Part shown: positions 6,079 to 13,352 of the stretch, piece by piece | Layout: every line of letters starts with the position of its first letter | How positions within the stretch are numbered: the stretch's first letter is position 1 | NCBI GenBank assembly: GCA_902797015.1 | Contig: CADBRG010000022.1 | Coordinates: forward strand, 1 to 13,352 | DNA: 13,352 bases | Direction: 5' to 3' | Source of the DNA: an uncultured Lachnospiraceae bacterium | GTDB taxonomy: Bacteria; Bacillota; Clostridia; Lachnospirales; Lachnospiraceae | Notes under the pieces: generated by a model | Told to the model about the DNA's origin: nothing | The model's input: the letters and a program-made list of their open reading frames with translations, nothing else | Database searches by the model: none | Made by a program: the position numbers and the translations under genes

Positions 6079-7011
6079 ATGAAGGGATTGCGGGTCAAAG
6101 AAGCTGCGGAATATTTAAATCTGAAAACATTTTTCAAATCGGATGATTTTGAGGAACGGATGATCACGACCGCAGAGGTCAATCGTCCCGGCCTGGAGCT
6201 TACAGGGTTTTTTGAGCATTTTGCCGGAGATCGGATGCAGGTGATCGGAATGGTGGAAACTTCGTATTTGAGATCCCGGCCTGATATGGAGAAAAGACGG
6301 ATCTACCCGGATCTGATGGGGGAAAAGATTCCCTGCATCGTACTCAGCAGAGGGATGGAGCCGGAGCCGCTCATGCTGGAATACGCGGATGAATGCCAGG
6401 TGCCGATCCTGGGGACGGATATGGGGACTTCACAGTTCCTGTCAAAAGCGATCCGTTACCTTTCCTACAAGCTGGCACCGGCGATTTCCATGCATGGCGT
6501 TTTGGTTGATGTTTATGGAGAAGGTGTCCTGATCATGGGCGAGAGCGGCATCGGTAAGAGTGAAGCCGCACTGGAGCTGGTGCGCCGCGGTCATCGTCTG
6601 GTAACAGATGACGTCGTAGAGATCCGCAAGGTTGATGAAGAAACGCTGCTTGGCACATCGCCTGAGATCACCAGACATTTCATCGAGCTGCGCGGCATCG
6701 GGATCATCGATGTCAAGACACTTTATGGTGTCGAGCATGTAAAAGAACAGCAGAAGATCGGACTTGTGATCAAGCTGGAAGACTGGGATCCGAACAAGAC
6801 CTATGACCGCCTGGGAATGGAAGATGAATATACGGAGATCCTCGGACTGAAGCTTCCATGTCATTCGATCCCGATCCGTCCGGGACGAAATCTGGCAGTC
6901 ATCTGCGAATCGGCTGCGGTTAACTTCCGTCAGAAGAAGATGGGCTACAATGCAGCGCATGAGCTGTATCGCCGTGTGCAGGCCGGCATGGGGCAGTCGG
7001 ACATTCAGTAG
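6079..7011 (+). CDS. hprK: HPr kinase/phosphorylase
   Basis: This cytoplasmic hexameric enzyme phosphorylates Ser46 of HPr with ATP or pyrophosphate and also reverses the reaction. It thereby feeds glycolytic status into CcpA-mediated catabolite control. At 310 residues it has the usual length. The N-terminal domain covers about 1-130. The catalytic domain has His139, Walker A GESGIGKS (154-161), adjacent Asp177-Asp178, the family signature around IELRGIGIIDV (202-212), and a C-terminal arm with PIRPGRN (265-271). AAAAGGAGA lies about seven bases before the ATG and supports this start. It follows uvrC by 48 bases, with no terminator between them. No HPr gene is present in the window, so its substrate is encoded elsewhere. 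Confidence 0.97.
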   Translation: MKGLRVKEAAEYLNLKTFFKSDDFEERMITTAEVNRPGLELTGFFEHFAGDRMQVIGMVETSYLRSRPDMEKRRIYPDLMGEKIPCIVLSRGMEPEPLMLEYADECQVPILGTDMGTSQFLSKAIRYLSYKLAPAISMHGVLVDVYGEGVLIMGESGIGKSEAALELVRRGHRLVTDDVVEIRKVDEETLLGTSPEITRHFIELRGIGIIDVKTLYGVEHVKEQQKIGLVIKLEDWDPNKTYDRLGMEDEYTEILGLKLPCHSIPIRPGRNLAVICESAAVNFRQKKMGYNAAHELYRRVQAGMGQSDIQ

Positions 7012-7101
7012 ATTTTGGGGTATGAGACAAGCAAAATCTCCGGATTAATGTGGTACTAAGATTTTCAATCATTAAATAAATTAAGAAAGAAGGATGACAG
7101 A

Positions 7102-8514
7102 ATGGACAGAAAAAATGCATGGGAAACGTATGATGAAAAACAGCAGGCAGAGGTGTTTGCCTTTGCGGAGGACTACAGACAGTTTCTTTCAAAATGTAAG
7201 ACAGAGCGCGAATGTGTGACGGAGCTGAAAGCCCGTGCAAAAAAAGCAGGTTTTAGAGATATCAATGAGATCATTGCAAGCGGTGAGAAGCCGGCACCGG
7301 GCACACGGATCTATGCCGACAACAAAGGCAAGGCGATGGCGCTGTTTGTGATCGGCAAGCGGCCGCTTGAGGATGGCATGAACATCCTTGGCGCGCATAT
7401 CGATTCCCCGCGTCTGGATGTAAAGCAGAATCCGCTGTATGAAGATACTGACATGGTGCTTCTGGACACGCATTATTATGGTGGTATCAAGAAGTATCAG
7501 TGGGTGACACTGCCGCTGGCACTGCATGGTGTCGTTGCGAAAAAAGATGGTACCGTGGTTGAGGTTACGATCGGTGAGGATCCGTCTGATCCGGTTCTTG
7601 GCGTATCCGATCTTTTGATCCACCTGGCAGCAGACCAGATGGAGAAAAAGCTGGCAAGAGGTGTTGAGGGTGAACGCCTGGATGTGCTGATCGGAAGCAT
7701 GCCTGCCGCAAAAGAGGAAGCAGAGAAAGATGCAGCGGACGCAGACAAAGCAGCAGGAAAGGTAAAACCGGCGATCTTAAAGATCTTAAAAGAGAAATAT
7801 GACATCGAAGAGGAAGATTTCCTCTCTGCAGAGCTTGAGGTGGTTCCGGCCGGACCGGCAAGAGATTACGGACTGGACCGCAGCATGATCATGGGATATG
7901 GACACGACGACAGAGTGTGCGCATTCCCGTCTTATGCGGCGATCGAAGGAATGGAAACACCGGAGTACACAAGCGCCTGCCTTCTGGTTGATAAGGAAGA
8001 GATCGGCAGCGTCGGCGCGACAGGTATGCAGTCACGTTTCTTTGAAAACATGGTTGCGGAGCTTGTGGCTGCAACGGGTGATTACAGTGAGCTGAAGGTG
8101 CGCAGAGCCCTGACCAATTCCCGCGCACTGTCTTCCGATGTCAGTGCGGCGTTTGACCCGAACTATCCGGAAGTCATGGAAAAGAAAAACTGTGCATATT
8201 TTGGAAGAGGCGTTGTATTTAATAAGTACACCGGCTCGCGCGGCAAGTCCGGTTCAAATGATGCCAGCGCAGAGTATGTCGGCTCGATCAGAAGAATTCT
8301 GGATGATGCAGGTGTCTGCTTCCAGACCGCAGAGCTTGGCAAGGTTGACCAGGGTGGCGGCGGAACCATCGCATATATTCTGGGCAACTATGATATGCTC
8401 GTGATCGACAGTGGCGTGGCAGTGCTGAACATGCATGCGCCGTGGGAGATCATCAGCAAGGCAGACCTGTATGAAGCAAAGCGCTGCTATGAAGCATTCC
8501 TGCTTACCAGATAG
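7102..8514 (+). CDS. M18-family metallo-aminopeptidase
   Basis: This is a cytoplasmic zinc exopeptidase of 470 residues, within the M18 range; family members remove acidic or other N-terminal residues from peptides. The expected metal and catalytic residues are in place: His99 in GAHIDSP, Asp269 in GHDDR, Glu299-Glu300 in DKEEIGS, Asp346 in SSDVSAAFDP and His445 in NMHAPWE. The QGGGGT loop (417-422) is also typical. A charged, Ala/Lys/Glu-rich segment (about 202-240) breaks up the middle of the protein, as in many clostridial members. The start is supported by AAGGA at 7090-7094, seven bases upstream. It sits between hprK and murB, with gaps of 90 and 76 bases on its two sides, so it may be transcribed partly on its own. 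Substrate preference cannot be read from sequence. Confidence 0.93.
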   Translation: MDRKNAWETYDEKQQAEVFAFAEDYRQFLSKCKTERECVTELKARAKKAGFRDINEIIASGEKPAPGTRIYADNKGKAMALFVIGKRPLEDGMNILGAHIDSPRLDVKQNPLYEDTDMVLLDTHYYGGIKKYQWVTLPLALHGVVAKKDGTVVEVTIGEDPSDPVLGVSDLLIHLAADQMEKKLARGVEGERLDVLIGSMPAAKEEAEKDAADADKAAGKVKPAILKILKEKYDIEEEDFLSAELEVVPAGPARDYGLDRSMIMGYGHDDRVCAFPSYAAIEGMETPEYTSACLLVDKEEIGSVGATGMQSRFFENMVAELVAATGDYSELKVRRALTNSRALSSDVSAAFDPNYPEVMEKKNCAYFGRGVVFNKYTGSRGKSGSNDASAEYVGSIRRILDDAGVCFQTAELGKVDQGGGGTIAYILGNYDMLVIDSGVAVLNMHAPWEIISKADLYEAKRCYEAFLLTR

Positions 8515-8539
8515 GTGCAGCAGACAAAAGATGGATCGC

Positions 8540-8567
8540 CTGATCCGGCTTCAAAGAGAATTATAAT
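8540..8567 (+). promoter_or_regulatory. Weak candidate internal promoter before murB
   Basis: A perfect TATAAT lies at 8562-8567 in the gap between the aminopeptidase and murB. The best upstream partner is CTGATC (8540-8545), with 16-base spacing and only 3 of 6 matches. Transcription would start near 8574, almost at the GGAG (8574-8577) that serves murB, giving a very short leader. A small inverted repeat, GGATC/GATCC (8533-8546), overlaps the -35 area. Confidence 0.25.
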
Positions 8568-8590
8568 CAGATTGGAGAATAACGTAGTTT

Positions 8591-9493
8591 ATGGATATAT
8601 ACGAAAGATTAAGCAGCATCGCTGGAAAAGAAAATGTCCTGCGGGATGAGCCGATGAGTCGTCATACGACGTTTCGGACCGGCGGGCCGGCAGAATATCT
8701 GGTATCGCCGGATATGGATGGCCTTCCGGGCGTCATTGCGTTTTGTCGTGAGCAGGAAATCCCGTTGACCGTCATCGGGAACGGGAGCAATCTGCTGGTC
8801 GGAGACAAGGGCATTTCCGGTGTCGTCGTTGAGATTGGTCGTTCCATGGGCGAGATCTGCCTGGAAGGAGATAAGATCACGGCGCAGGCAGGTGCTTTGC
8901 TTTCCGCGGTTTCTGCAAAGGCAGCAGCGGAAGGCCTGACGGGGCTGGAGTTCGCTTCAGGGATCCCCGGCAGTGTCGGCGGCGCGGTGATCATGAATGC
9001 CGGAGCATACGGCGGTGAGATGAAGGATACGCTTGTTGCGGCAACCGTACTCACAAAAGAAGGTGAGATCGTTCGTCTGCCGGCAGAAGAACTGGATCTT
9101 TCCTATCGGCACAGCAACCTGCCGGAAAAGGAAAGCATCGTACTGGAAGCAGAGTTTGTTCTGACAGAAGGCGATGTGGATCAGATCGCAGCGACGCTTG
9201 CGGATCTGAAGCAAAAGCGTACGTCAAAGCAGCCGCTGGAGTATCCGAGCGCAGGCAGTACCTTTAAGCGCCCGGAGGGTCATTTCGCAGGAAAGCTGAT
9301 CGAAGATGCCGGCCTGAAGGGCTATACGGTCGGTGGCGCGCAGGTATCCGAAAAGCATTGTGGATTTGTGAGCAATAAGGGCGGTGCAACATCTGCAGAT
9401 GTGTTGGAACTGATCCGCCATATCCAGAAAACAGTACTGGAGCAGTTTGGCGTACAGCTCGAGACAGAGGTACGTCTGCTCGGAGAATTTTAA
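8591..9493 (+). CDS. murB: UDP-N-acetylenolpyruvoylglucosamine reductase
   Basis: MurB is a cytoplasmic FAD enzyme that uses NADPH to reduce UDP-GlcNAc-enolpyruvate to UDP-MurNAc, the second committed step of peptidoglycan precursor synthesis. The protein has 300 residues, the length of the shorter type II form common in Firmicutes. The FAD-binding motifs are RTGGPAEY (29-36), GNGSNLL (63-69) and the stretch SGIPGSVGGAVIMNAGAYG (123-141). Catalytic residues include Tyr172-Arg173, the proton donor Ser223 in PSAGSTFK, and Glu292 near the end. The only nearby Shine-Dalgarno site, GGAG (8574-8577), is 13 bases from the ATG, a little long; a TAG at 8585-8587 rules out an earlier start. rapZ follows after 25 bases. 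Confidence 0.97.
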   Translation: MDIYERLSSIAGKENVLRDEPMSRHTTFRTGGPAEYLVSPDMDGLPGVIAFCREQEIPLTVIGNGSNLLVGDKGISGVVVEIGRSMGEICLEGDKITAQAGALLSAVSAKAAAEGLTGLEFASGIPGSVGGAVIMNAGAYGGEMKDTLVAATVLTKEGEIVRLPAEELDLSYRHSNLPEKESIVLEAEFVLTEGDVDQIAATLADLKQKRTSKQPLEYPSAGSTFKRPEGHFAGKLIEDAGLKGYTVGGAQVSEKHCGFVSNKGGATSADVLELIRHIQKTVLEQFGVQLETEVRLLGEF

Positions 9494-9518
9494 AATTTAA
9501 AGAAGGGAGGAACGGCAA

Positions 9519-10385
9519 ATGGAATATGTAATCGTGACCGGAATGTCCGGCGCGGGCAAATCAACTGCATTGAAGATTCTTGAAGACAATGGGTATTATT
9601 GCGTTGACAATCTGCCGATCTCTCTTCTGGGAAGCCTGATGGACCTTGCAAATGCAGAAGACTCCCCATACCATAAGGTGGCGCTTGGGATCGACAGCCG
9701 CAGTGGAAAAACAGCGGCTGAGCTGAAACGCGCCGTTGAGTCCATGCAGGAGCGAAATCTTTCTTTGCGGATCATTTTTCTTGACGCGTCCGATAAAGTG
9801 TTGATCAAGCGCTATAAGGAGACGAGGCGTTCGCATCCGCTTTCCGGAAATGAGCGTATCGAGCAGGGGATTGAAAAAGAGAGAAAGCGGCTTCAGTATT
9901 TACGGAAAAAAGCAGATACGATCATCGATACGAGTGAACTTTTGACAAGGGATCTGCGGGCAGCGCTTGAACAGATCATCCTGTCGGAAAACACGTTCCA
10001 GAACCTGATGATCACGGTGCTTTCATTTGGTTTTAAATACGGTCTGCCGGAGGATTCGGATCTGGTGTTTGATGTCAGGTTTTTGCCCAATCCCTATTAT
10101 GTGGATGAGCTGCGGGACCTGACGGGAAACGATGCTCCCGTGCGGGATTTTGTCCTGCAGAGCGAGGTGACGAAAAGCTTTTTGAAAAAGCTTTCCGATA
10201 TGCTGGAATTCCTGATCCCGAATTATGTGGCTGAAGGAAAGAATAACCTTGTGATCAGCATCGGCTGCACCGGCGGAAGGCACCGGTCCGTGACGATCGC
10301 AAATGCAGTCTATGATCTTTTGAAGAAAAACAAGGGCTATGTTGTAAACCTGGAGCACAGGGATGCGGACAGAGTGAGAAAGTAG
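9519..10385 (+). CDS. rapZ: RapZ/YvcJ-family P-loop nucleotide-binding protein
   Basis: The protein has 288 residues, standard for the family. In E. coli RapZ binds glucosamine-6-phosphate and guides RNase E to the GlmZ small RNA. In Bacillus YvcJ is a nucleotide-binding protein that affects competence and whose exact role is less clear. Walker A is GMSGAGKS (8-15). Other conserved family segments are DNLP (30-33), DVRFLPNPYY (185-194) and GCTGGRHRSV (249-258), then the LEHRD end (278-282). AAGGGAGG (9503-9510) lies eight bases before the ATG. The gene sits between murB and whiA with short gaps on both sides, so co-transcription is likely. Because Gram-positive bacteria lack the GlmZ system, an RNA-adapter role should not be assumed here. 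Confidence 0.95.
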   Translation: MEYVIVTGMSGAGKSTALKILEDNGYYCVDNLPISLLGSLMDLANAEDSPYHKVALGIDSRSGKTAAELKRAVESMQERNLSLRIIFLDASDKVLIKRYKETRRSHPLSGNERIEQGIEKERKRLQYLRKKADTIIDTSELLTRDLRAALEQIILSENTFQNLMITVLSFGFKYGLPEDSDLVFDVRFLPNPYYVDELRDLTGNDAPVRDFVLQSEVTKSFLKKLSDMLEFLIPNYVAEGKNNLVISIGCTGGRHRSVTIANAVYDLLKKNKGYVVNLEHRDADRVRK

Positions 10386-10397
10386 CGGAGGGGCACG

Positions 10398-11333
10398 ATG
10401 TCTTTTTCCGGTAATATAAAAAAGGAACTTTCCAGAGAGCAGGCGCCCGGGATGGACGCCCGTCGCACGGAGCTCTATGCGATCCTGCATTTTCTGGGTG
10501 TGTTCTCTGATCAAAAAGAAGATGTCTACACGGCCCGTACCGATCAGGTTTTGCTTGCAAAAAAAATCGTACTCCTGATGAAGGAAGTCAATGCGGGAAG
10601 TACAGAACTGGAGATCGCGACGTCCGAAGGGAAGCAGAAAAACCGGCGTTACCGGATTCGGATCCCGTCTGAGATCGGCCATGCGTTAAAAGCCGAAGTG
10701 GCGCGGGTGGTACAAATCTGGTATGAAACCGGCGGACTTTCCGATACGGACTGTAACAGGGCATGGCTTCGGGGTGCCTTTCTGACGGCCGGGTCAATGA
10801 GCGATCCGGAAAAGTCGTATCATCTCGAATGGATCTTAAGAACCAATGAGGATGCGAACGGACTGGTGCAGCTGGCAAAGATTTTTGACATAGAAGCAAG
10901 AATTACGGAACGAAAAGGCCGGTTTGTGGTATATTTAAAAGACAGCACAGATATCGTAGATATGCTCAATGTCCTTGGGGCGCACAAAGCGCTGATGGAA
11001 ATGGAGAATGTGCGAATCTTAAAAGAGATGAGAAACAGCGTGAACCGGCAGTTTAACTGTGACACGGCCAACATCAAAAAGATTGTCCGCGCTGCGGGCA
11101 AGCAGGTCGAGGATATCCGGTATATTGCAGGGCAGATGGGCCTGGAAAAGCTGCCGCCCGCACTTCGTCAGATGGCAGAGGTCAGGCTGGAATATCCGGA
11201 CGTATCGCTGCAGGAACTTGGAGAATATCTGGATCCGCCTGTGGGAAAATCAGGCGTCAATCACAGACTGCGAAAGCTTTCGACGATTGCTGAAAACCTG
11301 CGTGAGGGGAAGCAGGATCCGTTTGGGAAATAA
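10398..11333 (+). CDS. whiA: WhiA-type DNA-binding regulator
   Basis: WhiA is a cytoplasmic DNA-binding protein required for sporulation septation in Streptomyces; it influences division and chromosome segregation in Bacillus. This copy has 311 residues. It starts with the typical MSFSGNIKKELS, then an N-terminal domain related to LAGLIDADG homing endonucleases. The region at about 121-145 (RGAFLTAGSMSDPEKSYHLE) is the degenerate, non-cutting version of that fold. The C-terminal helix-turn-helix part (about 213-300) has RNSVNRQFNCDTANI and the conserved PVGKSGVNHRLRKL. GGAGGGG (10387-10393) lies four bases before the ATG. It follows rapZ by 12 bases, with no yvcK/glmR gene between them. No crh or HPr gene lies behind it. 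Confidence 0.95.
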   Translation: MSFSGNIKKELSREQAPGMDARRTELYAILHFLGVFSDQKEDVYTARTDQVLLAKKIVLLMKEVNAGSTELEIATSEGKQKNRRYRIRIPSEIGHALKAEVARVVQIWYETGGLSDTDCNRAWLRGAFLTAGSMSDPEKSYHLEWILRTNEDANGLVQLAKIFDIEARITERKGRFVVYLKDSTDIVDMLNVLGAHKALMEMENVRILKEMRNSVNRQFNCDTANIKKIVRAAGKQVEDIRYIAGQMGLEKLPPALRQMAEVRLEYPDVSLQELGEYLDPPVGKSGVNHRLRKLSTIAENLREGKQDPFGK

Positions 11334-11386
11334 ATGCATAGTGGGAACGATCCGAAAAGAATAGGCATTATCAGTAGGATGACATC

Positions 11387-12322
11387 ATGAAAAAACTATT
11401 ATATATCTACAACCCGCATTCGGGGCGGGGGCAGATCCGTTCGGTATTGACACAGATCATTGATATCTTTACAGAGAATGGTTATGAGGTGACGGCCTGC
11501 CCGACAACGGGGAAAAACTTCGCGCGGGATAAAGTGCGCAATGATGCCGGCATGTATGACCGTGTGGTCTGCAGCGGCGGTGACGGGACGCTGGATGAAG
11601 TCGTGACGGGGATGATGCAAAGAGAACAGCGTGTTCCGATCGGCTATATTCCGACCGGAAGCACGAATGATTTTGCGCATACGTTAAAGATCCCGAGAAA
11701 CAACATGTTAAAGGCCGCAGAGCTTGCGGTAACCGGAAAACCGTACCCATGCGATGTCGGCGCATTTAATGATGATTTTTTTGTCTATGTAGCGGCATTT
11801 GGCCTGTTTTCTGATGTGTCTTATCAGACACCGCAGAACATGAAGCACATGCTCGGGCATATCGCATACATATTAGAGGGGGCCAAGCGCCTCCAGGACA
11901 TCCCGTCGTATCATATGCTGGTGCGGACGGATGACAGACAGATCCAGGATGATTTTGTCTATGGCATGATCAGCAATTCGGATTATGTGGGCGGATTGAA
12001 AAACACGATGGACGACGCCATTTGCTTGAATGACGGGGTGTTTGAGGTGACGCTGATCCGTCGCCCGACCAATCCGATCATGTGGCAGGAGGTGGTCGCA
12101 TCACTGATGATGCCAAAGATCCTGCCAAGTGAACATATCTATTCCTTCAAGACATCACATGTGGAAATCTTTTGTACAAAAGAAGTGCCGTGGAGTCTTG
12201 ACGGGGAATTTGGCGGGGACCATGATCACGTCGTGGTCGACAACCGGTTCCGCGAGGTGACGTTCTTTGTGAGCGAAGAAGTGATCGAAAAGATGAAAAA
12301 ACCGTTGCCGGATATCCTGTAG
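11387..12322 (+). CDS. Diacylglycerol kinase/YegS-BmrU-family lipid kinase
   Basis: This is a soluble or membrane-associated kinase of 311 residues, expected to phosphorylate diacylglycerol or a similar lipid or sphingoid-like alcohol. The catalytic-domain motifs appear in order: YNPHSGRG (8-15), the ATP-binding SGGDGTLDEV (63-72), IPTGSTNDFA (88-97), and WSLDGE (269-274) in the C-terminal beta-sandwich. TAGGA (11375-11379) lies seven bases upstream of the ATG. It follows whiA by 53 bases and precedes the glutamine synthetase by 76 bases. In Firmicutes, DgkB-type enzymes of this family recycle diacylglycerol released by lipoteichoic acid synthesis, which would fit a wall-related neighbourhood, but the lipid substrate is not shown by sequence. 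Members annotated as multidrug-resistance protein BmrU belong to the same family. Confidence 0.92.
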   Translation: MKKLLYIYNPHSGRGQIRSVLTQIIDIFTENGYEVTACPTTGKNFARDKVRNDAGMYDRVVCSGGDGTLDEVVTGMMQREQRVPIGYIPTGSTNDFAHTLKIPRNNMLKAAELAVTGKPYPCDVGAFNDDFFVYVAAFGLFSDVSYQTPQNMKHMLGHIAYILEGAKRLQDIPSYHMLVRTDDRQIQDDFVYGMISNSDYVGGLKNTMDDAICLNDGVFEVTLIRRPTNPIMWQEVVASLMMPKILPSEHIYSFKTSHVEIFCTKEVPWSLDGEFGGDHDHVVVDNRFREVTFFVSEEVIEKMKKPLPDIL

Positions 12323-12398
12323 GGAAAAGGGTTTCCGGACAGAGAAAGAAACAAGAGTTACCGGATAAGCTGCGCAGAGTAAGAAGGAGAACAGCAAT

Positions 12399-13352
12399 AT
12401 GGGAGAGTATTTTAATGTGGCGGAAGTGTTTGGACAGTATGTTTTTAATGATACCGTCATGCAGCAGCGCCTGCCCAAAAAGGTATATCAGCGGTTGAAA
12501 GAATGCATCAAAAGCGGCGCAGATCTGGATCCGGATACAGCAGATATCATTGCACATGAGATGAAAGAGTGGGCGATCGACCAGGGCGCAACGCATTACA
12601 CACACTGGTTTCAGCCACTGACAGGTGTCACGGCAGAAAAACACGATTCATTTATTTCATCTCCGGATGAGCGGGGAAAGGTCCTGATGAGCTTTTCCGG
12701 AAAAGAGCTGATCAAAGGCGAACCGGATGCTTCGTCATTCCCGTCCGGCGGACTGCGTGCGACATTTGAAGCGCGTGGCTATACGGCATGGGACTGCACA
12801 TCGTTTGCGTTTGTCCGTCATGATGCGGCAGGGGCAACGCTTTGCATCCCGACAGCATTTTGTTCTTATACGGGCGAGGCACTTGACCAGAAGACGCCGC
12901 TCCTGCGTTCCATGGAAGCGATCAATCAGCAGTCACTCCGTCTGCTCCGCCTGTTTGGCAATACGACTTCTACCAAGGTTTCGCCTTCTGTCGGACCGGA
13001 GCAGGAGTATTTTATCATTGACCAGAAAAAATACCGCCAGAGAAAGGACCTGATCTTTACGGGACGTACTTTGTTCGGCGCGATGCCGCCAAAGGGGCAG
13101 GAGCTTGAAGATCATTACTTCGGTGCGATCCGTCCGCGTATCGCAGCCTTTATGAAGGATGTCAATGAAGAGCTCTGGAAGCTGGGCGTTCCGGCCAAGA
13201 CACAGCATAACGAAGTCGCGCCGGCACAGCATGAGCTTGCGCCGATCTACGAGACCTGCAATATTGCGGTGGATCATAATCAGCTGATCATGGAGGTGCT
13301 CAAAAAAGTTGCGAACCGTCATGGCCTGCAGTGTCTGCTGCATGAAAAACCG
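12399..13352 (+). CDS. glnN: Type III glutamine synthetase, N-terminal part (runs off the window)
   Basis: The frame is open from ATG 12399 to the window edge, 318 codons; complete GSIII proteins have about 700 residues, so less than half is present. The enzyme joins ammonia to glutamate using ATP. Residues THYTHWFQPLTG (65-76) followed by AEKHDSF (79-85) are diagnostic for the GSIII class, and GSI and GSII lack this arrangement. The metal and glutamate site begins with GPEQEYF (199-205; Glu201, Glu203), and HNEVAPAQHELAP (270-282) carries the next conserved glutamates. AAGAAGGAGA (12381-12390) stands eight bases before the ATG and settles the start. I see no riboswitch, terminator or clear promoter in the 76 bases before it, so read-through from the lipid kinase gene is possible. 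Confidence 0.95.
   Translation, partial: MGEYFNVAEVFGQYVFNDTVMQQRLPKKVYQRLKECIKSGADLDPDTADIIAHEMKEWAIDQGATHYTHWFQPLTGVTAEKHDSFISSPDERGKVLMSFSGKELIKGEPDASSFPSGGLRATFEARGYTAWDCTSFAFVRHDAAGATLCIPTAFCSYTGEALDQKTPLLRSMEAINQQSLRLLRLFGNTTSTKVSPSVGPEQEYFIIDQKKYRQRKDLIFTGRTLFGAMPPKGQELEDHYFGAIRPRIAAFMKDVNEELWKLGVPAKTQHNEVAPAQHELAPIYETCNIAVDHNQLIMEVLKKVANRHGLQCLLHEKP

Noticed and set aside
7011..7038. GATTTTG / CAAAATC inverted repeat just after hprK
   Set aside because: Seven mostly A-T pairs with a 14-base loop, and no T run behind them. Too weak to call a terminator.
10172..10196. Near-perfect palindrome AAAGCTTTTT / AAAAAGCTTT inside rapZ
   Set aside because: The arms are separated by one base and are almost all A and T. 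The segment encodes a Lys/Phe-rich stretch (KSFLKKLS) where such repeats arise easily, and no T run follows.
12323..12398. Riboswitch or attenuator before the glutamine synthetase gene
   Set aside because: The 76-base gap has no extended pairing or T run. Only an isolated TCCGGA palindrome is seen, which is not enough.

Overview
The window looks like core chromosome of a Firmicute of class Clostridia, most likely Lachnospiraceae. This is inferred from gene content and order, about 50% GC with many CCG, ATC and GAT codons, purine-rich Shine-Dalgarno sites, a type III glutamine synthetase, and the hprK-murB-rapZ-whiA block. All genes lie on the + strand. I see no insertion sequence, prophage, CRISPR array, tRNA or rRNA.

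Layout. Bases 1-60 are the last 19 codons of an unidentified gene, closed by a strong intrinsic terminator (109-150). Bases 160-1825 hold a small insulated two-gene unit: an AEC-family permease and a type A chloramphenicol-acetyltransferase-like enzyme. It has its own promoter and a second strong terminator (1785-1825). The promoter carries a perfect 14-bp palindrome over its -35 box, and its -10 box overlaps the first possible ATG of the permease, which raises the possibility of a leaderless mRNA.

After a 162-base AT-rich gap with no recognisable gene comes a long housekeeping run. It contains ftsH (membrane AAA protease), uvrC (excision repair nuclease, GTG start), hprK (HPr kinase/phosphorylase), an M18 aminopeptidase, murB (peptidoglycan precursor synthesis), rapZ (P-loop nucleotide-binding regulator), whiA (DNA-binding regulator) and a diacylglycerol/YegS-type lipid kinase. 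The first 318 codons of glnN-type glutamine synthetase III then run off the right edge. The hprK-murB-rapZ-whiA segment joins carbon signalling, wall precursor synthesis and a division regulator. The yvcK/glmR gene that sits between rapZ and whiA in Bacillus is absent here, and no HPr or Crh gene follows whiA.

I did not find an obvious new multi-gene system. The best leads are regulatory. One is a near-ideal intrinsic terminator (9-11 bp stem, then six T) wholly inside the uvrC reading frame. Others are the operator/leaderless arrangement of the permease-acetyltransferase unit and an odd ftsH translation start, with a hairpin between the Shine-Dalgarno site and the ATG.
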